Assembly (NCBI GenBank): GCA_001414485.1
Contig: LLEY01000029.1
Coordinates: 1 to 64,000, forward strand
Reading direction: 5' to 3'
Origin: Calycina herbarum
Lineage: Eukaryota > Ascomycota > Leotiomycetes > Helotiales > Pezizellaceae
Length of the DNA: 64,000 nucleotides
Part shown: in pieces, positions 13,617-24,543 of the stretch
How positions within the stretch are numbered: position 1 is the first letter of the stretch
How the letters are laid out: each line of letters opens with the position of its first letter
Made by a program: the position numbers and the translations under genes
The notes under the pieces: model-generated
The model's input: the letters and a program-made list of their open reading frames with translations, nothing else
Told to the model about the DNA's origin: nothing
The model's database searches: none

Positions 13617-14091
13617 TGTAACAAAACTTAAATAAACTAAATAAAGATAACTAAGTCTTAAAGGTTGGTATATAGTAAGAAGTATAAATGCGCTGGGTTG
13701 TTCACTTAGAAGTAAACTCGTTACTTATATCAAAGATATTAAATAAGATGATAAAATTGATAACTAAAGTTGAGTACGAAGCTCCTATCTAGATAGTAGA
13801 CGTGCTAGTATATATAGAACCTTCGTCCTTTGCCTATATCGCTCTAAAACCCTTATATCGCTTGCATCGCCCGCTAACCGAGCGATGTAGGCGATGTAGG
13901 CGATCATTACGTGTCCGCCGACAGAGTTACGTGATTCTAACATAATCCTAACAATGAGATCCTGAAGTCCTTTAAGTGCTATCACTTCTAGGCTTCCTCC
14001 TGTGTTACCTTTCCTTTCCTAGATACCTGTACCTTGTCCTGTCAGAACGCCGTCTAGACTACGTATCACGATTTGCACGTGATTCGTGACA
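13617..14091 (-). repeat. 5' LTR of the minus-strand gypsy element
   Basis: 475 bp, TGTAACAAAA...GTGACA on the plus strand, followed by the target duplication ctata. The 66-residue open frame inside it (13785-13985) is not a gene. Confidence 0.93.
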
Positions 14092-15119
14092 CTATAGTAG
14101 GTGCGATAAGTATAGAAGTATATAGAGGGTAATAATATTTAAGTCTTTATAGAGTTGCTAGAATTTAAGCAAGTTGTAGCTTTTATAACTATTAACAATT
14201 AATAAACAATATCCTCCTACACTTTATACCTTTATATACTTATTAAAATGCTTTAACTATATAACTCTAAGCTTATTATTTGTTTAGCCGTTGTTGCTAA
14301 CCTTAATTACCCAATCGTGTAATATATATATGTCTTAGTACTAGGTAGAAATAAGTACTTTACCTACGAATATAATGAATAGTAGGATTGCCTATCCTAT
14401 TACGTTGACTCCCTAAATAACTATAACCTACTCGCGATTACCTAGCTAAACTTGCTTTCGCTTCCTACGCGTTTCTAAGCTTATAATAATAAGTTAGGAC
14501 GAAATAACTCCTATTATAAAGCCACTTTTGTTAAAGTTGTAAATATCCTTATCTTAAATACCATATTTCTCTTTAATAGACTATATAAGCGTAAACCATA
14601 GGCTAATAACTCGCGGATCCTTAGTTAAAGCTCGCTAACGATCGTATAAACGACTCTATTAAGTTTTAAGCTTAGGTATACGTTTTATAAAGTTATCTAG
14701 CCAGTTCCTACCTATAGGCTTTCTATCGCGCTCTCTTAGCAGATTATTAGCTATATCTTATACTATATTCCTTCTAGGCGAAAACCCTTGTAAATCTAAC
14801 TCTAATATATATCTAACTATTGCCTCCTCCTCTAGCTTTATAAGCTTTTTCGAATTAGGCTAGCAATCGCGTCGTAAGAGCTTTCCGGCGCGTTAATCAG
14901 AGAGAGTCTTTCGAGGAACATGGTAAATCTTTACAGCGCTTCGTTTAGTCAATAACGCGTTGTTTTCGAGTTCTTAGGTTACCAAAATGATATTAGCTTC
15001 TTAAGAAGGTAATTGAACGTTGTAGTGTTGAGCTATTATGATTTAAAGGTAGTACATGGTACGCGACGAGGAAAGTGGGCGACCCGCTTGTGTAGGCGAC
15101 TCGCTTGTGAAACACGTTA

Positions 15120-15406
15120 ATCAAAACCTATTAATCTAATCTAATCAAGGAACCTATTAATCATAATCTAATCTAATCTAATTACATTAATCAGATTAAT
15201 GAGTGATTAATTGATTAATTTGTTCTCACGCTGGACGAAATAATTACCCCGGTTACAGACTCGGCATCGGAGTGTTATCTTAATACGTGACGTCCTTCTT
15301 AGCTCGGAATCCATATTTTAATTCACCATTCCTTCTCTTTATTAGATGTTGAAAGAAAGACTTCAAACAATCAGTCCGCACATGTTTTATGAGCTAATTT
15401 TGGTAA
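15120..15406. other. Non-coding stretch with TAATC-type short repeats
   Basis: 15122-15215 is built of repeated TAATC/TTAATCTAATC units, a degenerate simple repeat next to the transposon end. The rest, to 15406, has mixed composition and no recognisable gene. Confidence 0.6.
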
Positions 15407-15890
15407 TTTCGAAGTAACGATGGCCCGTCCCTTGGGATACCACAGAAGCCGGAGACGTCCAAATCACCTAATCGAGACCTCTGGTCCGAGGCAATAGATC
15501 GCTTTCGCCGAAATGTTGACCCCGAGAACTTTGCCCAGAGAGTCGAGGTACACTCTTTGGGAGAATTGTTGAAGGCCTCGTCAGATTACAGAGATAGATA
15601 TCAAAGCAAAAAGCTTCCAAGGATGATTTCGAGGAGCATGAGTAATCCTTAGAGTTTAGTATAAAGAAGCCTAAGTTAAATACAAAAATGACAGCAAATA
15701 TTCGCCAACTTTTCCATCCCTTTCTTGGCAAGCACAATACCTTAAATCTTCAGTCTTTGTTCTCCGCCTCTGTTGGAATTGCAACATTGAAAGATGCTAT
15801 CAACTTCCCCAGCCTGTCTGTAATACAGATTAGATTCTAGGTATCCTGATTGGTGGGATAAATCATACCTCGCCTAGAGTAAAAAGTACC
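15407..15890 (+). pseudogene. Gene fragment of unknown family with broken frames
   Basis: A plus-strand frame without an ATG runs from 15407 to a stop at 15659 and reads like real protein (LWSEAIDRFRRNVDPENFAQ, then GELLKASSDYRDRYQ). A second frame, 15687-15840, starts MTANIRQLFHPFLGKH, and a third short frame reads SRYPDWWDKSYLA near 15840-15880. GC content is normal, unlike the flanks. The style, amphipathic helices with a conserved-looking Trp, recalls N-terminal regions of fungal STAND/NACHT proteins, but I cannot confirm this. The frames are not joined by obvious introns, so I treat it as a relic caught between transposons. The minus-strand 89-residue frame over the same bases looks like a shadow. 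Confidence 0.35.
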
Positions 15891-16440
15891 TAGGCCTTGA
15901 TATAACTATAGAAATAGGTAAAGAAAATAGATACTAGTATAAATCAGAGGTTTTAAATATTACACTTATAAAGCCCGATTAATTTAACGTTTTTAGTAAC
16001 TAACTATTAGATTAAGAAAGTAACGTATAAAGATATCTTTATATGATCTTTAAAAGATAAAGTACTATAATAGTATAACTAAAGAAGTGAAGGATTATAA
16101 ACGCTAGTAAAATTTATAAACATAGAGAGATATGGAATATAAGTAGACTAAGGTTACTATCTATATAAAGTTAGATTATTATATTATTTCTAAAGAGTAT
16201 TAACTTACTACTAGATATATCTCTTTATAAATAGACTTTTATAATTACTTCTCTAATTACTTCTCGTCTATCTACTATATTAATAGTGAAATTTAGAATT
16301 ACTTTTAAAAGTTATTAGTATATTATTAATATTAAGTATATTTTATATAATAAATAAAGTAGTTATTTAGCTAAGGTGTAGAATATAATTAACACTGTCT
16401 AGGGAGTTATATTATAAAGGTAGAATAACCATAGTTAGTA
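15891..16440. other. AT-rich RIP-type relic
   Basis: Almost only A/T with CA and TG scarce and TA abundant, typical of a heavily mutated repeat. No terminal repeats or readable frame were found. Confidence 0.6.
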
Positions 16441-16966
16441 ACCGGAAATATTAGCACGAGGCTACTTAGCCCCCCGCTCGCATCCCGTTGAAGAGAGAGC
16501 CTAGAACCAGCTCAACTTACAGAGCGAAAAGAGAACCAGGAGAGCTGGGGGGTTTCCAGATAAGGATATAAATAAGTCGGCTACAACAATGTCAAAGACA
16601 AGAAAAGATTTGGTGATCCAAAAAAAGGTGAACGCTCCGTTGAAGGAATTGTCAAAATCGGAAAATCGAGGCTGGCCTCGGCGGAAAAATCAGTCGAGCA
16701 AAGGATATAACGCCTGTACAAGGACTGCGGCGCTAGCTCCCCCTTTCGACTGGTTGCCTACCTATGAAACTTCAAGCAGCATGCAGCTTACAGCCCCTCC
16801 CCCACGAATCGATACTGAAAGAAGCCAGCATGGGAATGCTATATTCCGATCGATCTCAATGGGCAGAGCCTTGTTTTCGAAATCTCCAAACAGCGTCATA
16901 TCTTCCACCATCACCCTGGGGCTTTCCTCAATCGGCCTTATCATATACTCGCTTCAATCCAGAATC
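16441..16966 (+). other. Upstream region of the kinase gene
   Basis: GC-normal DNA following the AT-rich relic. It contains an in-frame upstream ATG (16589) with a Lys/Arg-rich frame continuous into the kinase. That frame does not resemble kinase sequence, so it is more likely 5' UTR or promoter. No other gene seen. Confidence 0.4.
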
Positions 16967-18337
16967 ATGACTACCACTTTCACAGAAGTGAAGGCACCGA
17001 AGGTGTTGATTGAGGGAGATGATCCAACAATCGTGACAAACTATGTCCGCCCTCATTCGAAAAATGCTGGACAGCAAATGGACTTAATTCTTCCTCCTAA
17101 AGTCGGAGGAGAGTTTCCTGTAGATGAGAACATTACCGCTGGTAAGAAAAGCCGTCGTTCAGTTTGGTTGGATGTTTACTGCTCGTAGCCTTCCCCGTTC
17201 CCGGAACAAAGCTACGGACAGCTTATCACTATGGCTCTTCCATGTGGGGTTTGACAGCAAAGCTTGTGACCGAATTGCCTGGAGGTTCAGAAAGAAACTA
17301 TATGTTGAAAGTAAGCTGGAATCGAGGAGTTCACCGAGGAGCCGTAGTTGACGATTTAGGTGGTTCGGAACGAGGATCCAGGCCGCCACATGCTAGAGGG
17401 GGAATTCGAATCCGTGAAAGCCATGCATGCAGTGGTCCCTTCCTTCATACCGATAGCTCATACATGGGGGCCTTTGGCAAAAGGTCCGGAAAACTTTTTA
17501 CTATCAGAATTCCGAGAAGTAGGGCAACAGCCCCCCGCACCAGGAAAATTGACAATGCGTCTTGCTGAGCTACACAAGAGCTTTATTTCCCCAACCGGAA
17601 AGTTTGGATTCCATGTGACTACATGCCACGGCCGTATACCACAATACGTAGGTTGGGAGTCTTCTTGGGAAGTGATGTTTAATAAAATACTTGGAAGGGC
17701 TATGGATATAGATGAAGAGAAACACGGAGAATGGGAGGAATTCAACGATGTCCGAGGCTGGCTCTTTGACTTCGTGATTCCTAGACTTCTGCGACCGTTG
17801 CAATCTGGGGGTAAAAGTATCAAGCCGTGTCTTATACATGGCGACTTGTGGGATGAGAATTGTACGGATGATATGAATACTGGTGAGCCATTTGTGTTCG
17901 ATGCTGGAAGTGTGTACGCCCACAACGAGTACGAAATCGGGTACTGGAGACCAATTCGGCATCGATTGAGCAATCGAACATATTTCAGATCTTACAAAAG
18001 CACTATCCCGTGTCAGTGCCGGGTAAGTGGACATAACTGGGCTCTTAAAGTTACAATTATTGCTGACTCTTCTATCAGAGGAGGATTAGGATGCACAAAA
18101 TTTACTGTATTCGATGAGGTGGAATATCTCTCTTTCGGTACTTGTACCGTCGAATGGACAGCGTTCCGTGTAGGTACAGAGCTCGTAGCCTTTGCTTTGT
18201 TGCTAACCAGAGCGATTAGGGTATATGAGGACATGAAAACATTATGTAGGAAATTCTGCCCGGCGGATTTGAAGAAGTTGAGGCCCAATTTGATCGCTCG
18301 GCTAATAAAGGGGCTAACGTTGGAGACAGTGTGTTAA
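16967..18337 (+). CDS. Fructosamine/ketosamine-3-kinase family protein
   Basis: Model: join(16967..17141, 17189..17310, 17360..18022, 18090..18169, 18220..18337), 385 residues. This family phosphorylates sugar-derived Amadori adducts on proteins or amines so that they fall off, in the cytosol. Visible: N-lobe YGSSMWGLTAK-type strand (about 70-80) and MLKV, then catalytic loop IHGDLWDEN (His259, Asp261), metal-binding FDAGS (Asp280) and the HNEYEIGYWR block. Introns are 47, 49, 67 and 50 bp with clear branch points. The ATG at 16967 fits the family start; an earlier in-frame ATG at 16589 would add 126 unlike residues. Oddity: the third junction shifts the frame relative to the family (see findings). 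It may be a working variant or an early pseudogene. It sits between RIP-mutated blocks but is not mutated itself. Confidence 0.72.
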
Positions 18338-18819
18338 ATGAGTAAAGTAGAGTAGAGTAACGTCGGGCCGAGTCTCAGAGCACAGGCCGAGTATAGGAAT
18401 AGTATCAGAGGCTCGGAATCCCGACTTAAGTCTTTTAGCGATTTCTTTAAATAAAAGAAGTATTAACAAAATCAAGGATTCTTTAGTTTATATAAGCATT
18501 TTTAGTTATATCAATAATCAAAATCCCTTTTCTAGCTAAAATATAACTCTATTTATAACTTTTTTAAGTAACTCTAAGTAAATAACCAGGTGTTACTCTC
18601 TAATTAATCAACTGATCTTATTACTCTTACTCTAGAGTAATTCATCTTATTTACTCTAAGTGACTCAAAGTAATTAAGTAGTTTGTGAACACACTGGCTG
18701 GAGACGAAGAAGAGGAGGAGGAGGAGGAAGAAGAGGAAGAAGATTAGGTGACGGAAATACATTTGCCCGCTTGCCGTAGAAATCCCGCCTCTCTCACCAA
18801 CATTCTGACCATCCCGTAT
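18338..18819. other. AT-rich spacer with purine tract
   Basis: 18430-18680 is AT-rich with RIP-like composition. An imperfect inverted pair (GTCGGG near 18361, CCCGAC near 18420) lies close to the kinase stop. 18700-18745 is an almost pure GA tract, a simple repeat. The amidotransferase gene ends just beyond. Confidence 0.5.
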
Positions 18820-19806
18820 CTACAACCTCGCTCTAGTGCGAAGGCCTTCCTCTGATGATGTGACATTCTCACTGAATCCCTCTATCCTCTCCGAATCAGC
18901 CTCTTCCAAAAAGAACTTCAACATGACAACCGCCGCCCAAACGGAATCATCGTCCTTCTCAACGGCATCCAAAGTTTCCTTCATGAATCTCGTCTCCCAT
19001 TTCTTGTACCCAAAGACTTTTACAGTCTCGCGATTTACGAATCTATCGAATTCCGCATGGCCTTGAAACGTCAACAATCGACCTTTCTTCCACACTCCCT
19101 CCACAGCGCAACGCTCGGTGCTACCTATCGAATGAATGCCCTGGGGCAGGGCGGACGCAGATACGTGGTCCAGATGCACGAATTGTTGTCGCAATTGCTT
19201 GGGGTTCTCCTCATTCGAAGTGACGGGCCCGAAATTCGAGAGGAACGCGGGCGAAAGATCGACTGCGCATACGCCTATTTCCCATGCCTCTGCCGATACA
19301 ATGTTTTGGCCTCCTGGGGTGGAGAATAACGAGTGGCAGATGATTTGGTGACCAAAGCAAGAGCCAAAGAGTTTGATGGAGGGATACGAGATGTACATTC
19401 CTGCGCAGGTGTTAGTCGTGTTTGGTACATTGGAATGGGGCCGAATTACTTCTGCAGAATGCGACGAGGGCATCTATCCAAGGTGCTTTGTCGTACGCGG
19501 CAGCAGCTATAGTCATTACGATCAGTATCGAATGCAAATCAAGCCAAAAAGGAGGTCAAGTAAGTGCTTACCTGCCCCAGTGATGATGATAACATCAAGC
19601 TGGCTCAACTCTTCCGGAGAAGGTTCCTCCAGTTTCACAGAGTCATATGCCTTGAAAGTAAGCTCCAACCCAGAAAGTTCTGGAGTTTGGTTAGCTGTAT
19701 TTCTCAAAAGGTCAGCGAATATATCGCTATATAGACCTCGCTCAGCAAGTACATTTGGAACCGGTGTATCACTATTTAGGACGGCGATACGAAGGCTGGG
19801 AGCCAT
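18820..19806 (-). CDS. Class-I glutamine amidotransferase-like protein
   Basis: Minus-strand model: join of 19806..19572, 19506..19450 and 19400..18820 (complement), 290 residues, introns 65 and 49 bp. Exons 1 and 2 join to give IITGAAAAYDKAPWIDALVAF; exons 2 and 3 give RRMYISYPSIKLFGSCFGHQ. The catalytic triad is visible: nucleophile Cys112 in GSCFGHQ, and His212 and Glu214 in the FQGHAEF motif. These stand-alone GATase1 proteins (yeast YLR126C type) transfer or hydrolyse the glutamine amide; the true substrate is unknown, probably cytosolic. All three residues and the family length are kept, so it should be active. The TF-like gene lies 2.2 kb upstream on the same strand. The plus-strand frames here are shadows. 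Confidence 0.88.
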
Positions 19807-22024
19807 TACACGGAAATTGTTGCAGGGAGAAAGATATGCTTCAAGATGCCTTTTTTTACACGTCCATACCGTTCCTATTTACATTATTTCAAAAGCACCT
19901 CCCCACCCTTCCGATTTCAAGCGATACCGGGACAACTTGGATTTCTTTTATCAATATTGCCAAGGCTGGTAGCTGGAGCTCCACCAGCCCCTCCTCAAAT
20001 TATCGGACTCATACTCCGTAATGGAAGGTTTCTGGCCAATGGGAGGATATTGCGCTTGAAATATTGCGTAAAATAGGTAAACATATCCAGTACCTGCCTC
20101 TGCAATTCATACCCTCGTAAATGTTTATTCTATTTCTCTTACCTGATAAGCTTCTTGTTCCCGAAGGGTGGATACCTTGCCATGTGTCTTGTCCAATCGT
20201 TTGGACTTATGAGTATTCTCGTGAAGCGTCAGTCATATTGGAAAATTCCAGGTCACGACTCCGATCTAGATGTTTCAAAGGCTGATTTACGTACCAAGTT
20301 CAAGTGGTTGGATAATTGTTTCGATTCTGTCAAGTGACAATTTGATTTTTCATGTTTTCGAAAGTATAAATTCAATGTGCTTGTGAAGCGGAGAGTGTTT
20401 CATTGTTCTGTTGGGGCTTTGCTGTATTACGGATGACTTGAGAATTACGTTTGGTATTTTGCCTTATGCAACCAACACGTTTTTAATGTTTGCAATCATT
20501 TGAATGTACTTTATACCCCAGGTTTATTTTCAATCTGGCACATATGGAGCGGGTGGTGTCGGAATATTACATGAGAAGTATACCTTACTCCCGTCTCACG
20601 GACTCTAGAGTTATTCTCTCCAGAGGCAATTCCGTGGATGTCAGGCTCTCAAAAAAAAAAAGCTCTTTACCTGAGAACTCAGATAAGAACTGCGACATGC
20701 AACAAAAGTTTGCCCAAATGGGACTAGTGCCTGCACTCCTGGCCATTGATTTGTTGTCCATTAAGCAGAATACATTCTGTTTAGAAAAGTAAATGCTGAT
20801 TCAAAAACCCAAAGTGAGAGTTCAAGTCATGGTTCTCGATACATCAATGAGGAGATATTGTGCTACAAGGCCTAGAAGAATCAACTTCATTGTTCCAAGA
20901 TATCTCGAACAACGAAGAGCACTAAAAATCGATTCTCCTAAACGATTTGCATAATTGATTTCATTGTCCGAAACTCTTTAGTATAATATCTTGTTCAAAA
21001 AAGAGGAAGGAAGCTCTTGAAGCAACAAATCTGGAATGCGGAGAAATACGCGCTTTAAACACCTGACAGAATTTCTGACATCCGCTTCTGGTTCTCTTCT
21101 TGATTTGTAGTCAGAGAAAAGAGCGTTGCGAAAACTTAGATTTGTGTTATGTAAATTATACTCTGTGGTGGCGGTGAACCCTCAAGGTGACAACACTCCA
21201 CAAAAAAGGCGTTTGAAACCCATGTCCTCGGTATTTCCCCACTGTTTCGTCATCTTCCAAGCTTTGAGGGTTGGGGTATTGGATTTTGAATATGCATCTA
21301 GACATGGAGGGGGATTTCAAACTCAAGGCTGAAAAGGAGACCCAAATTTCGCGGAAAACTCGGGAACTTGAAAATTCGGATTGTTTCATTACTTCGTAAG
21401 TTTTATATACATTAATGTTATATGTCCTTGTATACAGATCTTGTAAACTCTGTGAGCATCATTGTTCCCAACGAGCTTCTATCTTCCTATGCTCATGTCT
21501 ATCTATTTCAAGACTTATTGCCAAGTTGAAGAAGCCAGCCTTCATATGAGAACTTAGATGAAAGAATCTCGAGATTTTCAGGCTGCCAACGGGTCATCCT
21601 GGTTTAATTTGGTCTTCTGATATCGTCTCTTTTAGATGATGGGTTTTGTTGAAACCCGGAGAAGTCCCAGCTAGCACACTGCTACTAAGACGATCCCGTG
21701 AAGAGTACTGGGCTCTTATTCTCAGCTGTCTGCCGGGGAAAAAAAATCGCGCTTGAGGTTTCCAATCTCTTTCATCCGCAAGACAATCCAGAGGAGGTCA
21801 ACAAAAAGTGGTGAGAGATTCGGTAATTGCTCTTTCCTGTTTTTCCTCATTACTCGAGCCGGTCTCGGATAATTACTTGTGTTGTTCGAGGGAGTTTAGA
21901 AGAATGGAGAAGTCGAGTTCCTCATTTCTCTAAACATTTTGGACAATACTTTCCATTGTCCTAGACGGTTTGAAAAAACCACAGTAGAGTGGGCGTATTT
22001 TCGCGTCGGTGGGGTTTTTTCAGC
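19807..22024. other. 2.2-kb spacer without a recognisable gene
   Basis: It lies between the amidotransferase start and the 3' end of the next minus-strand gene. Short frames (for example 20490-20792 and 21126-21332) lack splice continuity and family resemblance. Composition is ordinary and no repeats stand out. It probably holds the amidotransferase promoter and the downstream gene's 3' UTR; an untranslated RNA is possible but has no support here. Confidence 0.5.
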
Positions 22025-23300
22025 TCAGAGGTGTTCCACATGAGAAAGTACCCATCCGTACTCGTCTAAGTGCTGGCTTGCTCTTTTGTTGCCACAACCC
22101 ATGAAAGGGTCTTCAATCTGTTCAGTGGGTATCTGCCAGAGAAGGCTATCCTCTGGACTCTCCCAAACCTGTGGGGGTGAATTCTCATCTATCAAAGAAT
22201 CCATTCCGAGAAGCGCTGTGGTTGATTGTAATTCCTGTTCAGCTGTGTTGCTTCCTCGTAGCTCAAAGGCCGTCGAAAACATCGATTCCGGCAGATCCGG
22301 GTTGCTGTATGGACTCCCGTCATATGTTGCGGTGCTTGCACCCTCAGAGGAGGAGCCCGAGTTGTTCGTCATGAAAGAACCGTGGAGACTTGTTTGTGAA
22401 GTATGGCTTTGAACAGGCATGAGATTGCAAAAGGATGAATCCCAAAACGCCTCGGTTCCATTCAGAAGACTGGTCTCGAGTCCCGGTGATGACACCCCGG
22501 TGTCTTGAACCAACTTGGACAACTCTGCTTCGACATTAAATGCACCGGTACGGGCGGCTTCGGGAATCAGAATGCTACTTTCTCGTCTGTTGCTACTAGT
22601 GATCTTGGAGTAGAGTTTGTTCTGGGGACAAGAAGCCGGATCGCACTGCTCAATTCGTCAGCGTTAAAATGAAGGAGAAATCGGTTCAACGTACAGCAGT
22701 CTTTTGAGAGCGATGCTTCTCACAAGCATTTCCCCTATTTTCCGCAACCTTCCGTCTCTTAACCGGGTCATAAGGAGTTCGTTTCTTCTTCTCAATCTCC
22801 TGCCCACTCGACAAACTCCAAGTAGTCATCGAACCTCCTTTTAAGCTTTCGGCATCAGGTTCCCTATACAAAGGCGTTCCACATCGACTACTCGCCCGGC
22901 TAGTATTCCTACTAGTCAGCGCGGGTGTCCTCCCCTCGACCCTTGAACTACATCTCGACCCCGCCCTCGTCCCTCTCTGAGGCTCAAGCGCTACCTTCCA
23001 ACTCCTCAAAAAGGCATCAGCACTCGGCAAAGGACTTTCGACATCATCCTTCTTCCCCTTCAAACTATTTTGCAAATTGTTCTCCGGTAATTCGCAAATA
23101 AACGTCCCGCTCCCACGTTTTTCTGAATCGAAGAATTTTTGAAGAGCTGCTTGCATCAACTGCAGCTCTGTTTCTAGGGTTGGAAATGCATATGAAAGGG
23201 CGTTTAGGAGGGAGCGCGTTCCTCGTTTAGGGGAGAACTGGGGGATGCCGTGTTTGTCGCGAAAGATCTCGTAGGTGGGGGGTGTGCTGGGGGTATCCAT
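22025..23300 (-). CDS. Fungal protein with basic Cys/His cluster, possible transcription factor
   Basis: Minus-strand model: 23300..22695 joined to 22645..22025, 408 residues, one 49-bp intron in phase 0 with a GCTGAC branch point. The N-terminus (MDTPSTPPTYEIFRDKHG) is followed by a Ser/Arg-rich middle. A basic stretch KRRKVAENRGNACEKHR (about 183-199) runs across the splice site into ACDPASCPQ (about 203-210). The Cys-x2-His-x6-Cys-x4-Cys spacing resembles half of a fungal Zn-cluster, so metal and DNA binding are possible. The C-terminal half is acidic and Ser-rich, like an activation domain. I do not recognise a named family. A nuclear role is inferred from the basic cluster only. Confidence 0.72.
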
Positions 23301-24543
23301 TGTGAGAATGAGTGAGGGATTAGGACGGATTAATTAAGTCGCATGAAAGAGGCAACAATTGAATTAGGAACAGGGGACGAAGAAGAAAGGAAAAGTTTGA
23401 ATTGGAAAGTTGGATTAAAGTGAGAATGAGGTTCGTGAAGTTGGTGTTTGCCTGGCCTGTTTCGGTCACCTAATTCACACAGCCACATTTCCGAGGCGAG
23501 GAATAGCGGCGTTGAGCATCGTGAGATTTCCGGAATTCTCGCGGGCGTGGTTTTAATTACGCGAGAACGGGAAATTGGGCATGTTTCTTATCAGGGGTGC
23601 ATGATCGATTGACCTGATTATCCTAAGCTTTTGGGATCTCTTTTCACATTGTTCTGAGAAATCTCGAACAATAAATTGTCTTGTATCTTCACTGCTGCTT
23701 TTATTCTGGAGTTTGGCACTTCCCAAAGAGGTGACCGATATGCAAGGTACCAGATATTACGCCAATCATAGATATGGAATCTATTCAGGGAGGGGCTCGG
23801 GAGGCACAAGATACCCCACATTTCTCGAAATATCGTGGTTGAATCTTCTTCGGAATCTTCAAACCCCTCACCCCCCGCGCTTCATTTTCGACGACGAGAA
23901 ATCGTATATATGGGGATTCGGAGCGGGTGGGAGGGGTAGGGGGCGTTATACTCTGGAGGTGGACAAGGGTCGTGTCGAGGAGGTCAATGAAGTGCAAGGG
24001 AAGGAGCAACTTCGATCGAGTCTTGTCACCCATGTTAGTCAACGGTACCTAGTGTCGAGCCGAAGGTTGAGGATGGGAACGAGCCTCATCGTGGTCAATT
24101 TGGGGCTCGAGATCGAGGTCGAGAGTTGATATCCAAGTTGATACCTCAGCCTCGACCTCGACCTCCTCACACTCACAGGTCCAAGGCCTGTTGCCCTCTC
24201 AGATTGGCCGTTCCAGTTCTACCAGAGGTTTCGGGAATCAAAACACCAACGCAATGATGATGATTCGAAAACCCCATTTCACAAAAAACAAAACCCATTG
24301 ATTGTTTCCATGATGACTCATGCATATATCTCCATCCACCAGTCTATCTTGAGGCACTTTGATGCTTGAGAATTGAACAAACACTTCCGCAAAAATGTAG
24401 CGTCAACAGAGATTTCAAGGGTGGTTTTAACTCGCCTTCCCTTCCTCAATTATTGCAATTCTACATTACGCCTGACCCTTTACAACATTTCCTGACCTTA
24501 CCTAAATTCACATTTTAACACTATCTGTAATTTCAAATCTCGT
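23301..24543. other. Spacer with GAGGTC inverted repeats
   Basis: Promoter side of the Cys/His-cluster gene and 3' side of the zinc-finger gene. Overlapping 138- and 85-residue frames at 23713-24129 are low-complexity and unconvincing. 24108-24165 holds an inverted repeat of GAGGTCGAG/CTCGACCTC units around a short loop with two GTTGATA(T) copies. Confidence 0.45.

Larger units (their letters stand above)
7251..14091 (-). mobile_element. Ty3/gypsy retrotransposon, minus strand, RIP-inactivated
   Basis: 6.8 kb with 475-bp LTRs and 5-bp target duplication ctata (7246-7250 and 14092-14096). Genes run from right to left. The gag zinc knuckle is visible on the minus strand near 12725-12775 with several Cys/His positions mutated to Tyr. 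The reverse transcriptase active site reads YLDN instead of YLDD (10673-10684, minus strand). A purine tract lies just inside the 7251-7725 LTR. The integrase region at 9250-9480 matches 61393-61620 of the second copy. No long frame survives; this is a relic related to 56796-63420. Confidence 0.93.
6437..15117 (-). mobile_element. Pogo-like DNA transposon split by a gypsy insertion
   Basis: Terminal inverted repeats start ACGTGTTT at both ends and are flanked by TA (6435-6436 and 15118-15119). The right end carries two 12-bp boxes (15078-15089 and 15095-15106); the left end carries one (6448-6459). The minus strand from about 15000 down to 14100 encodes a broken pogo/Fot1-type transposase (HTH region, then the stretch before the first catalytic Asp). 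Its C-terminal part lies at 7250-6480 on the other side of the gypsy element 7251-14091. Without that insertion the element would be about 1.8 kb, the same size as the pogo element at 39783-41643. It is dead, with many stops. Confidence 0.8.

Noticed and set aside
20490..20792. 100-residue frame in the 19.8-22.0 kb spacer
   Set aside because: Begins and ends in ordinary spacer sequence with an A-run inside; no recognisable domain.
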